DNA from: Kiritimatiellia bacterium
GTDB lineage: Bacteria > Verrucomicrobiota > Kiritimatiellia > JAAZAB01
DNA length: 7,519 nucleotides
Reading direction: 5' to 3'
Assembly (NCBI GenBank): GCA_018400335.1
Contig: JAGYMT010000072.1
Span: 1 to 7,519, forward strand
Below, in pieces: positions 1 through 7,519 of this stretch. Position 1 is the first letter of the stretch; each line of letters begins with the position of its first letter. The notes beneath the pieces were generated by a model, which worked only from the letters and a program-made list of their open reading frames with translations, ran no database searches and was not told where the DNA came from. The position numbers and the translations under genes are program-made.

Positions 1-1
1 T

Positions 2-67
2 GCCCTACCTTTATTCCGAAGAGGTAGGGCGCGATCCCTGTCCGCCCGTGGTGGATCTGAGCGCGCC
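2..67. repeat. palindromic, possibly dispersed, intergenic element
   Basis: Two inverted repeats lie side by side. Bases 2-10 (GCCCTACCT) pair perfectly with 22-30 around an 11-base loop. Bases 28-37 pair with 53-57 and 63-67, with a five-base bulge. The two stems share bases 28-30, so they cannot both form in full. No T-run follows inside the window on either strand, and the minus-strand continuation is cut off at base 1. It could be the 3' end structure of the PHP gene transcript, about 95 bases past its stop, or a copy of a dispersed REP-like element. The pairing is seen directly; the repeat nature is inferred, as no second copy occurs in this window. Confidence 0.4.
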
Positions 68-124
68 GAGAATTGAACATCGCCATCTTCTTGGTTTTTA
101 TAGCAGTATCTCAACAATGAGGCA

Positions 125-1516
125 CTAATCGGCAAGAATCCATGATCCGCGCGAAGCCGATGCCCTGACCGCTGTCAGCGCTTTTTCCGGACCCGCGTAT
201 TCGAGCTTTTCGGCCATCGCAAGCGTCAGCGGCGGAAGGCTTCCAACCGCCTCGAAGAAAGCGTTTTTCTCCTTCAGCTTTGATCCGAATTCAGCTGCGG
301 ACGCCTTGCCTAAGTACGGGAAGTCGGCAAACCGGGACAGAAGCGTGTGACCAACCATTATGCGGGCGCCCTTCAGGAAAGTCCCATGGTAGGGACGCAG
401 CGCGCCGGTCGTTGCATCATCCGCAAGCGGCTGTCCGTCCTTGTTCATCTCGGTGCCTATGTTGACGGGCAGTTCCAGCTTCTCCGCCAGCCGGACCACC
501 TCGTCGAGCTTCGCGAGTTTCTTTCCGCGCTGGACCGGGTCGGCGATGTTATGGTTGCGGTCTGGTATTATGTTGAGCGCGATTGCTCCCTTGCCGGTCA
601 TTATGTCGAACATTTCAGCCGACTTTTCCTCGCCGCGGCTTGTGCCGTCCAGCCAGGTGATGGCCGGTATCGCCCCGCAGCTCCGAACCCAGGCAATGAA
701 TTCATCGAGCGGCGGGAATGATGCCGCGTCGGGACGTTCGTAGCCGAGCCCCCCGGATTTGGCGAGAAGCGACCTGATGGCATCCTCTGTTGCCGGAATG
801 TTTAAATAGAGCTTTCCCACATCATTCGCATTCTTCTTCATGAGGCTGCCCCAGAACTCGAAGAGTCGCTCACGGCTATTGAAGACTTTTTCCGCCTTGA
901 GACGGTATGCGCGGATTATGTGCCGCTCGGTGGGGCATCCGCCCGGACTCGTGGGCGCCACCTCGCCCTTGTAATCAAGGGCGATTTCCGGAAGCCTGGC
1001 ATTGATCCGTCCGACCAGAGCGATGTTCCGTTCGTTTGCCTGCGCGCGAAGTTTGGCAAGATTTGAAGCTTCCGTCGTGCCCGGCGCGGGAACCCGCGCG
1101 AACCCGCAACCCATTACGTACGTGACGCCCGGCTCGCCCGGCGAGTTGATGTCAACCTGCGAGTATTCATTGAAGAAGGCGCGGGTCTCAATGTGCGCCG
1201 CTGTGCGGACTCCGGTCCGCATTCCGGCCCTGATGAATTCCTCCAGTCCGTCAAGCACATCGAAATCACAGAGCCCCGCGGCATAAAGTCCGGCTTTTCG
1301 GGCTTCCCATATTATCCCGCAGGGAGAATAACCGTTTGCGTTGTATGAGAAGAAAGAGTGGGAATGCATGTTGAACAACTCGTTGCCCGGCCCGCGATCG
1401 GGCGGCGCTTTGCTTGCCGCAAGCAGCTTGTCAAGAGCCGCGTAACGCTCGGCTGTGTCGAACGAATTCAACTTGCTTTCCAAATTCACTGTCTGATCAG
1501 ATAATTCCATGCGCAT
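125..1516 (-). CDS. PHP-domain predicted metal-dependent hydrolase
   Basis: This encodes a protein of about 463 residues related to the PHP (polymerase and histidinol phosphatase) superfamily, whose members usually hydrolyse phosphoesters using two or three bound metals. Residue numbers count from the ATG at 1516. Motif I is NMHSHS (H51, H53). Motif II is CDFDVLDG at about 83-90, where classical members have TDHD, so the usual histidine is phenylalanine. E110 in HIETRAFF fits motif III. Further conserved-looking patches are PTERH near 195-199, GTEMN near 354-358 and GHTLL near 389-393. The middle (about 140-330) is a long insertion relative to small PHP proteins. No signal peptide or membrane helix is visible, so it is probably cytoplasmic. 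The upstream TTG at 1537 is possible, but AAGGAAGG at 1522-1529 places translation at 1516, or less likely 1510. It is the last gene of the ligA cluster, 44 bases after ligA. The substrate is unknown. Confidence 0.8.
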   Translation of the reverse strand: MRMELSDQTVNLESKLNSFDTAERYAALDKLLAASKAPPDRGPGNELFNMHSHSFFSYNANGYSPCGIIWEARKAGLYAAGLCDFDVLDGLEEFIRAGMRTGVRTAAHIETRAFFNEYSQVDINSPGEPGVTYVMGCGFARVPAPGTTEASNLAKLRAQANERNIALVGRINARLPEIALDYKGEVAPTSPGGCPTERHIIRAYRLKAEKVFNSRERLFEFWGSLMKKNANDVGKLYLNIPATEDAIRSLLAKSGGLGYERPDAASFPPLDEFIAWVRSCGAIPAITWLDGTSRGEEKSAEMFDIMTGKGAIALNIIPDRNHNIADPVQRGKKLAKLDEVVRLAEKLELPVNIGTEMNKDGQPLADDATTGALRPYHGTFLKGARIMVGHTLLSRFADFPYLGKASAAEFGSKLKEKNAFFEAVGSLPPLTLAMAEKLEYAGPEKALTAVRASASRGSWILAD

Positions 1517-1521
1517 TATCG

Positions 1522-1529
1522 CCTTCCTT
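1522..1529 (-). promoter_or_regulatory. ribosome binding site deciding the PHP gene start
   Basis: The minus strand reads AAGGAAGG, with its AGGA core 8 bases before the ATG at 1516. This favours 1516 over the TTG at 1537, which lies upstream of the site, and over the ATG at 1510, where spacing would be 14. Confidence 0.6.
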
Positions 1530-1560
1530 GATAACAATCAGTTTCTGTTTCATTTTTGAC

Positions 1561-3588
<2,028 letters not shown>

Positions 3589-3590
<2 letters not shown>

Positions 3591-3993
3591 ACAGCCTCTT
3601 GTAAGCCACATAGATAAGCAGCAGCCCTATGACGGCCGTCACCGCGGACATCACGCGCAGCGCGGCAAGGCTCCTGTCGGAGCACAGCCTCTTGATCACC
3701 TTCTCAATCTGCTGCGGGTTGAAATATATCGTTGCCGACCAGGCAAATACGGCGCCGAAGATGAAGAGTATCCAGTTGGTGAGCGGCTGATCGACGAGTA
3801 TGGCAATCCACAAGCCCACCGCCACGATGATGCATCCGATCCCGCACAGGGTGTTGACCTGCAGCACCGCCTTTAACCACCAGTTCGCCACTCTTTTCAT
3901 CGAGGCGGGATGGGCAAGCCCCCACACCGACTTAATGAGGACAAGTATTCCGAGAACCATGAGAATCGTCTGCGTCAGAGCCTGTTCATTCAT
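3589..3993 (-). CDS. small four-helix integral membrane protein, function unknown
   Basis: A 134-residue protein I do not recognise. Four hydrophobic segments can be seen at about 8-26, 44-66, 72-91 and 110-130, separated by short loops. Basic residues sit at K32-R33 and K41, at K98-R102 and at the C-terminal YKRL. It has no cleavable signal peptide of classical form, no cysteine motif and no obvious catalytic residue, so it is most likely an inner-membrane protein of the small uncharacterised type. The ATG at 3993 is supported by GGAGG (4001-4005) at 7-base spacing. It is the first gene of a probable operon with ligA and the PHP gene. The coupling to ligA is seen in the sequence, but it need not mean a shared function. 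Confidence in coding is high because of the strong ribosome site, the coherent hydrophobic pattern and the tight junction. Confidence 0.85.
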
Positions 3994-4000
3994 CGCAATT

Positions 4001-4005
4001 CCTCC
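4001..4005 (-). promoter_or_regulatory. ribosome binding site of the membrane protein gene
   Basis: GGAGG on the minus strand, 7 bases before the ATG at 3993. It is the strongest Shine-Dalgarno at the head of the putative operon. Confidence 0.65.
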
Positions 4006-4020
4006 GTGTGTTGTGAATGC

Positions 4021-4048
4021 AACATATCATGCGCCGCGATTAACACAA
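4021..4048 (-). promoter_or_regulatory. possible sigma-70-type promoter for the membrane protein-ligA-PHP operon
   Basis: On the minus strand TTGTGT (4048-4043) and TATGTT (4026-4021) are separated by 16 bases, roughly 28 bases before the start codon at 3993. They match three of six and four of six consensus positions. The site lies in the only long gap upstream of the three-gene cluster. The match is weak and may be chance. Confidence 0.25.
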
Positions 4049-4095
4049 GCCGCAAAATCAAACAGAGAATGATCAAGCCTCCTCGCGGCAGGTGC

Positions 4096-4131
4096 TTCGG
4101 ACATTCGGACTGACTTCGCTACGCTCGTCAG
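4096..4131. repeat. short direct repeat plus inverted repeat after the nuclease-like gene
   Basis: TTCGGAC occurs twice, at 4096-4102 and 4104-4110. It runs into an inverted repeat in which CTGAC (4110-4114) pairs with GTCAG (4127-4131) around a 12-base loop. The structure starts 2 bases after the TGA stop of the minus-strand gene at 4134. No T-run follows on the minus strand, so an intrinsic terminator is not supported. A small repeat-like element or mRNA 3' end structure is possible. Confidence 0.35.
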
Positions 4132-4133
4132 AG

Positions 4134-5027
4134 TCACGGAACGAACCCGTAGCGCTTAAGCTTGGCGGTCATGAGGGAGTCCAAACCGGGGATATCCTTC
4201 GGGTAGATCGAGATGAGCCGCTTTCCTTCCTGCTGGTAAAGCACTTGCTTCTTGTACATGCTCATCTTGTACTGGGGCGTGTCAAGTCCCCAGTATTCAA
4301 TATAGACGTCCAATTCCGGCAGGTAGAAGTCAGGTCGAATCTGGAATTCGCCTATGATGCGGAATTTGGCGTCGTAGCGATATGTTATTGCGCGGCCGGT
4401 GAGCCACTCGGCAATGCGTTTCTCTCCAAACGACTGGACCACGGTCCCGTCGCGCGCCTCGATGGTCTTGTTGATTTCAACTTGGATCTCGAAATTGCGC
4501 CGTTCAAGAAACACCTCGTCGAAACAGCGGTCGCAGAACACGCGCTGAAATGCGTGCTTTGAACGGGCGAACTCATCCGCCGTGACGTCGGCCCCGCAAC
4601 GTTGGCAACGATGCTTTGAAGCCGCTGCCGCGACCCGAAGCGTCTCCTCGATCAGTTCCACCGCTGAGGCCGCGTCGCGCTGAATATATGGCTTCTCCGC
4701 GGAGTTCGCGGCCATATCGCGGAGATCCGGCAGGCAGTCTTTCGCTGCCGCCCCATAGGCTTTTAAAGCCTTAATGGCATATTGGCGGGTCTGGGAGTGC
4801 GGATCGCTTCTCGCCGCGAGAGCCAGGACGGCGACAGCCGCTGATTGATCAACCCCCAGCCATGCCAGCTTTCCGAGCGCCGAGGCTGCGAGGCGGCGCG
4901 CATTGGCTGATGATGATTGCATCAGCTCGATCAGCTCATTGAAGCCCGCAACATCGCCTTCGCGTCCGATGGCGACGGCCCTGTCCGAAAGACGCTTTTC
5001 AAGCTTCCGGTCCATCGGATTCTTCAT
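4134..5027 (-). CDS. HEAT-like repeat, zinc ribbon and PD-(D/E)XK nuclease-like protein
   Basis: A 297-residue uncharacterised protein with three visible parts. Residues about 10-130 are alpha-helical and HEAT-like, with alternating patterns such as RRLAASALGKLAWLG and RQYAIKALKAYG. Residues 141-168 form a four-cysteine zinc ribbon (C141, C144, C165, C168). Residues about 195-297 resemble restriction-endonuclease-fold domains seen in helicase-associated and Vsr-like proteins: E202 in GEKRIAEWL, D233 in RPDFYLP, E244 in YIEYWG, then LISIYPKD. The usual lysine directly after the second acidic residue is absent (E-Y-W), though K259 or K260 on the next helix might substitute. It could bind or cut nucleic acid, but no substrate can be named. 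The ATG at 5027 is the first start after an in-frame stop and has only a distant AGGA about 14 bases upstream. It follows the GreA-fusion terminator and is likely its own unit or a read-through target. Confidence 0.85.
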   Translation of the reverse strand: MKNPMDRKLEKRLSDRAVAIGREGDVAGFNELIELMQSSSANARRLAASALGKLAWLGVDQSAAVAVLALAARSDPHSQTRQYAIKALKAYGAAAKDCLPDLRDMAANSAEKPYIQRDAASAVELIEETLRVAAAASKHRCQRCGADVTADEFARSKHAFQRVFCDRCFDEVFLERRNFEIQVEINKTIEARDGTVVQSFGEKRIAEWLTGRAITYRYDAKFRIIGEFQIRPDFYLPELDVYIEYWGLDTPQYKMSMYKKQVLYQQEGKRLISIYPKDIPGLDSLMTAKLKRYGFVP

Positions 5028-5096
5028 GGAGTCATTCTTCTTCCTGAGCGATCACGCGCGAAGCAAAGTGAGCGTTGTGTGGGCGCCTTTGTCCTC

Positions 5097-5120
5097 AAAA
5101 CGAATGCCCGCCGCGGGCAT
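5097..5120 (-). terminator. probable intrinsic terminator of the GreA fusion gene
   Basis: On the minus strand ATGCCCG (5120-5114) pairs perfectly with CGGGCAT (5110-5104) around a three-base loop. TCG and then TTTT (5100-5097) follow. The first base of the stem is the last base of the TGA stop codon (5122-5120), so the hairpin starts at the very end of the coding region. The U-run is short, so termination may be partial and could let RNA polymerase read into the HEAT/nuclease-like gene. Confidence 0.6.
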
Positions 5121-7291
5121 CATTCTCCCGTGCCGGAGCTGATCCAATTCCGTATTTCGTCGGGCAGGGGAGATACCTCCGCGATGACACAGCGGACTTC
5201 GCCCGTCTCTCCCGGGATGGTGAGTTCGTCGCCGGTCTTTTTTCCAGTGAGCAGCTTTGCCAGTGCGGAGGAGGACGAAATTATGCCGAACTTCTCATCG
5301 TGATCCCATTCCCCGAGAATAGCGCGACGCTCCGGCGCCCCGTTCTCCCTGCGAAGAACAACCAAAGTGCCCTCTCCGGCCCTGTCGCAAGGCGCGTCAT
5401 CGAAGGACACTCCGGCCACTTGCGCGAGGTCGTTTTCGAGTTCCTTTCGCCGGGCCATGAGCATGCCCTGAGTCTCGCGGGCCGCGTGGTACTCGTAGTT
5501 CTCGCTCAAATCACCGAAGCTCCGCGCGACCGCGATGTCCTGAATGTTCTTGGGAATATCAACCTCGACCAGCTTGCTGAGGGCCGCCTGGCGCTCCGCG
5601 TAACTCCGCAGTGACGTTACGCGGCGTCTGACGGTGGCGGCGGCGTTTTCATGGTTCTCCGAGCGCAGTTCGGGGAAGATCTGAATCAGGCGGGCAAGAA
5701 CCATGTTTCGCTCTGATTCCTGCCAGGCCGAGCTGGCCTTGAGATGCACCATCAGGTCGCGCCTTTGCATATCGCTCATCCGTCCCGCCAGATCTTTCAG
5801 CCACTCGTCCTTCTGGAAGCAGGAGCGGATCTTGTTGCGCGCCTGAATGCGCTCATCGGCGAAATGGCCTGCTTCCATGGCGGTCTGCGCCATGAAAACG
5901 AGCTTATCGGGAGTGGCGATGCCGCTCTTGAATACGAAATCCGTGTGAGTGCAGAACCAGCTCACGACTTCCACTCCGGCCGAGCCCGTGATGCTCATCT
6001 CCCTGAGCTTGCTGACGACTTCAGCCTCGCAACCGAGCGCGATAAGGGATTCGATCACGACGTTCATATCCTGAAAGGTGAGGCGCGGCATCAGTTCGAG
6101 CAGCCGCTTCTCAAAGATACCCGGCCTGTGCGAGGCCAGGAAGGGTGCCAGGCGGTTCAGGCTCCTGGCGGGGAGCTTGTGCATGGTGGCCAGAAGGGTT
6201 TTCGGGTCCTGCAGCCGTTCGACGAGCGCATCCTTGAGAGCCTCGGGAACGGCAAGTTCCATTTCCGAGGCAAGCAGTAGCGCGCGCGCGGCGATGATAA
6301 TGCGCTCCAGATTGCGTCCGTTGGCGCCGTCGGCGGCGAAGGTGATTCGATCCGCCATGACGGCGCGCAAAGCGTCCGGGATCGAGGCCTGGCCCACGCT
6401 GTTTCTGAAGTCTTCGATCAGGGATAGAATTCGCAGGGAATCGCGCTCGGCGCGGAGCGTCTCCATCCAGTGATTGTCGAAAGAAGCCTTCGTTTCCACA
6501 ACCCGGATAGGCTCATTTCGCTTGGCGGGCAACATGACGAGCGGATCCTTCTTGAGGTCCTTCCTGGCCCTGCTCCAGAACTGCTTCCAGTCCTTCAGCG
6601 TTTCAAGATTCTCGGTGATCATCTCCTGAAGAATGACGATATTCATCGGGCCGAAGTCCGTGATGAAGGACTTGACAACGCCTGCCGGATCATCCTCCAT
6701 CATGCGCGCGAAACCTTCGGGTTCCCTGTAATGCCGAGCAAGCACGTGCGATTCGGGGAGAATCCGCAGCGACTCCCCGGCATAAGCGAACGACATCTTG
6801 TGCCGCGGTTTCTTTGTGAAGTCAATGGTTACCTTGTGCACATGTTCGTCGAGATCACGCACCACGCCGAATCCCCACGTCTTGTCATAGCACGGCGCAC
6901 CCGGCACAAGCTGCACGAGAGTGCGGAAACGACGCAGGCATTCGTCGGGCGTAATTTTCTTGTCAAACCCGGCATGGGATATGAAGCGGGAGGATTCCGG
7001 CGCATCTTTGTACATGGCGGACAGAGTGTTTTCGCACTTTTCAGCGAAGTCCTTCTCCCCGGAATGCCAGGCGGCCTGCGCGGCGACAATCCGCAGCACG
7101 GCATCACTTTCGCCGCGAGCGGCCATCGCCTCGCGTACGATATCAGCGCAGGCATCGGCCTTGTCTAACCGGCCATTCTTCCCGATAACCGCTATAACTT
7201 CGATGAATGATTCGGCCGGCACGCTCCGGTCCTGAAGCGAGGTTACAATCCATTCTTCCACCTCTTCGGTATTTCTAGCCGCTGGATCCAT
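5120..7291 (-). CDS. greA: large GreA-family transcript cleavage factor fusion protein
   Basis: GreA enters the RNA polymerase secondary channel and stimulates cleavage of backtracked RNA. This protein has 723 residues from the ATG at 7291, against about 158 in ordinary GreA. Its last part, about 555-715, is GreA-like. A coiled coil holds GDLSENYEYHAA (593-604), where D594 and E597 match the catalytic-tip acids D41 and E44 of E. coli GreA. A C-terminal FKBP-like domain carries LAKLLTGKKTGDELTIPG (677-694). The region before it is mostly helical and unassigned. An earlier segment, WGFGVV at 139-144 through to about 180, looks like a small beta-barrel (Tudor or SH3-like; inferred). Chlamydiae and relatives carry similarly long GreA proteins, so this is a lineage form rather than a new accident. 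AAGGAG at 7301-7306 fixes the ATG at 7291; the TTG at 7309 overlaps that site. The gene has its own leader and terminator. Confidence 0.93.
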   Translation of the reverse strand: MDPAARNTEEVEEWIVTSLQDRSVPAESFIEVIAVIGKNGRLDKADACADIVREAMAARGESDAVLRIVAAQAAWHSGEKDFAEKCENTLSAMYKDAPESSRFISHAGFDKKITPDECLRRFRTLVQLVPGAPCYDKTWGFGVVRDLDEHVHKVTIDFTKKPRHKMSFAYAGESLRILPESHVLARHYREPEGFARMMEDDPAGVVKSFITDFGPMNIVILQEMITENLETLKDWKQFWSRARKDLKKDPLVMLPAKRNEPIRVVETKASFDNHWMETLRAERDSLRILSLIEDFRNSVGQASIPDALRAVMADRITFAADGANGRNLERIIIAARALLLASEMELAVPEALKDALVERLQDPKTLLATMHKLPARSLNRLAPFLASHRPGIFEKRLLELMPRLTFQDMNVVIESLIALGCEAEVVSKLREMSITGSAGVEVVSWFCTHTDFVFKSGIATPDKLVFMAQTAMEAGHFADERIQARNKIRSCFQKDEWLKDLAGRMSDMQRRDLMVHLKASSAWQESERNMVLARLIQIFPELRSENHENAAATVRRRVTSLRSYAERQAALSKLVEVDIPKNIQDIAVARSFGDLSENYEYHAARETQGMLMARRKELENDLAQVAGVSFDDAPCDRAGEGTLVVLRRENGAPERRAILGEWDHDEKFGIISSSSALAKLLTGKKTGDELTIPGETGEVRCVIAEVSPLPDEIRNWISSGTGE

Positions 7292-7300
7292 TTGGAACTG

Positions 7301-7306
7301 CTCCTT
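7301..7306 (-). promoter_or_regulatory. ribosome binding site deciding the GreA fusion start
   Basis: AAGGAG on the minus strand lies 9 bases before the ATG at 7291. The alternative TTG at 7309-7307 sits directly before this site and would leave it inside the coding region, so ATG is preferred. Confidence 0.7.
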
Positions 7307-7337
7307 CAATTTGTCATTTCATAATTGCATCGGGGCG

Positions 7338-7363
7338 GGGCAACCGGAGACGTCCGGAAGCCC
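7338..7363 (-). promoter_or_regulatory. symmetric hairpin in the leader of the GreA fusion gene
   Basis: GGGC (7338-7341) pairs with GCCC (7360-7363), and CCGGA (7344-7348) with TCCGG (7353-7357). They enclose a four-base loop and are separated by a symmetric two-by-two mismatch (A/A on the plus strand, T/T on the minus). It lies about 47 bases upstream of the ATG. No T-run follows, so it is not a terminator. It could be a 5' leader structure or a dyad operator; nothing identifies its ligand. Confidence 0.4.
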
Positions 7364-7519
7364 GTCTGAAGTTTCTAAACCTATCAGCATCCGCTGCATC
7401 GTGCAATTACTGATTTATAATTTTACAAGATCAGAAAAAACGTGTAGGGTCCCTTTTCATGAATCCGCTTTCTCTTTATTAGCTCCTTAATTTTCGTTTG
7501 TTCGACTAAATGAGTTGAA
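7364..7519. other. AT-rich intergenic edge upstream of the GreA fusion gene
   Basis: This stretch is clearly more AT-rich than the genes and probably holds the promoter of the GreA fusion gene. Minus-strand TATAAA and TAAAAT boxes occur near 7413-7425, but neither has a good -35 partner at 16-18 bases, so I do not fix a promoter. The minus frame from the edge to a TAA at 7423 is open for about 31 codons and ends in KGPYTFFLIL. It could be the tail of an upstream gene, but the length is compatible with chance. Confidence 0.4.

Noticed and set aside
1517..1537. TTG at 1537 as the start of the PHP gene
   Set aside because: The AAGGAAGG ribosome site lies inside this extension and fits the ATG at 1516; the seven added residues have no support.
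4092..4562. Plus-strand open frame of 156 codons opposite the nuclease-like gene
   Set aside because: It mirrors the zinc ribbon and nuclease-like coding region, which has conserved motifs on the minus strand; no independent coding evidence.
5075..6280. Plus-strand open frames at 5075-5614 and 5744-6280
   Set aside because: Both are mainly antisense to the GreA fusion gene, have low-complexity or histidine- and arginine-rich composition, and have no family resemblance.
6470..7168. Long plus-strand open frame of 232 codons, opposite the GreA fusion gene
   Set aside because: It lies wholly antisense to a gene with clear family motifs, shows no recognisable domain, and similar antisense frames are common in GC-rich coding DNA.
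7310..7519. A short frame on the minus strand, ATG at about 7470 encoding MKRDPTRFF, possibly a leader peptide
   Set aside because: The AAGGAG upstream is about 22 bases away, too far to drive it, and nothing like an attenuator follows.

Overview
The window looks like chromosomal DNA from a bacterium of the PVC superphylum (Verrucomicrobia, Lentisphaerae or Chlamydiae-like). The main clue is a GreA-type transcript cleavage factor carried at the C-terminus of a protein of about 723 residues. That large architecture is known from chlamydial and related PVC genomes, whereas ordinary GreA is about 158 residues. The genes are GC-rich; the right-hand edge (about 7380-7519) is clearly more AT-rich. 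Assignment below phylum level is not possible from what I can see.

All five convincing genes lie on the minus strand, so transcription runs from right to left. From the right: an AT-rich leader with a symmetric hairpin (7310-7519); the GreA fusion gene (5120-7291), ending in a probable intrinsic terminator that overlaps its stop codon; an uncharacterised gene encoding HEAT-like repeats, a four-cysteine zinc ribbon and a PD-(D/E)XK nuclease-like domain (4134-5027); a 140-base gap with a possible promoter; a small four-helix membrane protein (3589-3993); ligA, the NAD-dependent DNA ligase (1561-3579); a PHP-domain predicted metal-dependent hydrolase (125-1516); and an intergenic end with a palindromic, repeat-like element (2-67).

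The membrane protein, ligA and the PHP gene probably form one operon. The gaps are 9 and 44 bases, and the ligA Shine-Dalgarno overlaps the upstream stop codon. ligA joins nicks during replication and repair. The GreA fusion should rescue backtracked RNA polymerase. The HEAT/nuclease-like protein may act on nucleic acid, but its job is unknown. This is mostly a housekeeping region. I see no CRISPR array, transposase, phage gene, rRNA, tRNA or recognisable defence island. The least-described items are the HEAT-zinc-nuclease protein, the large N-terminal part of the GreA fusion and the PHP protein with an altered metal-binding motif.
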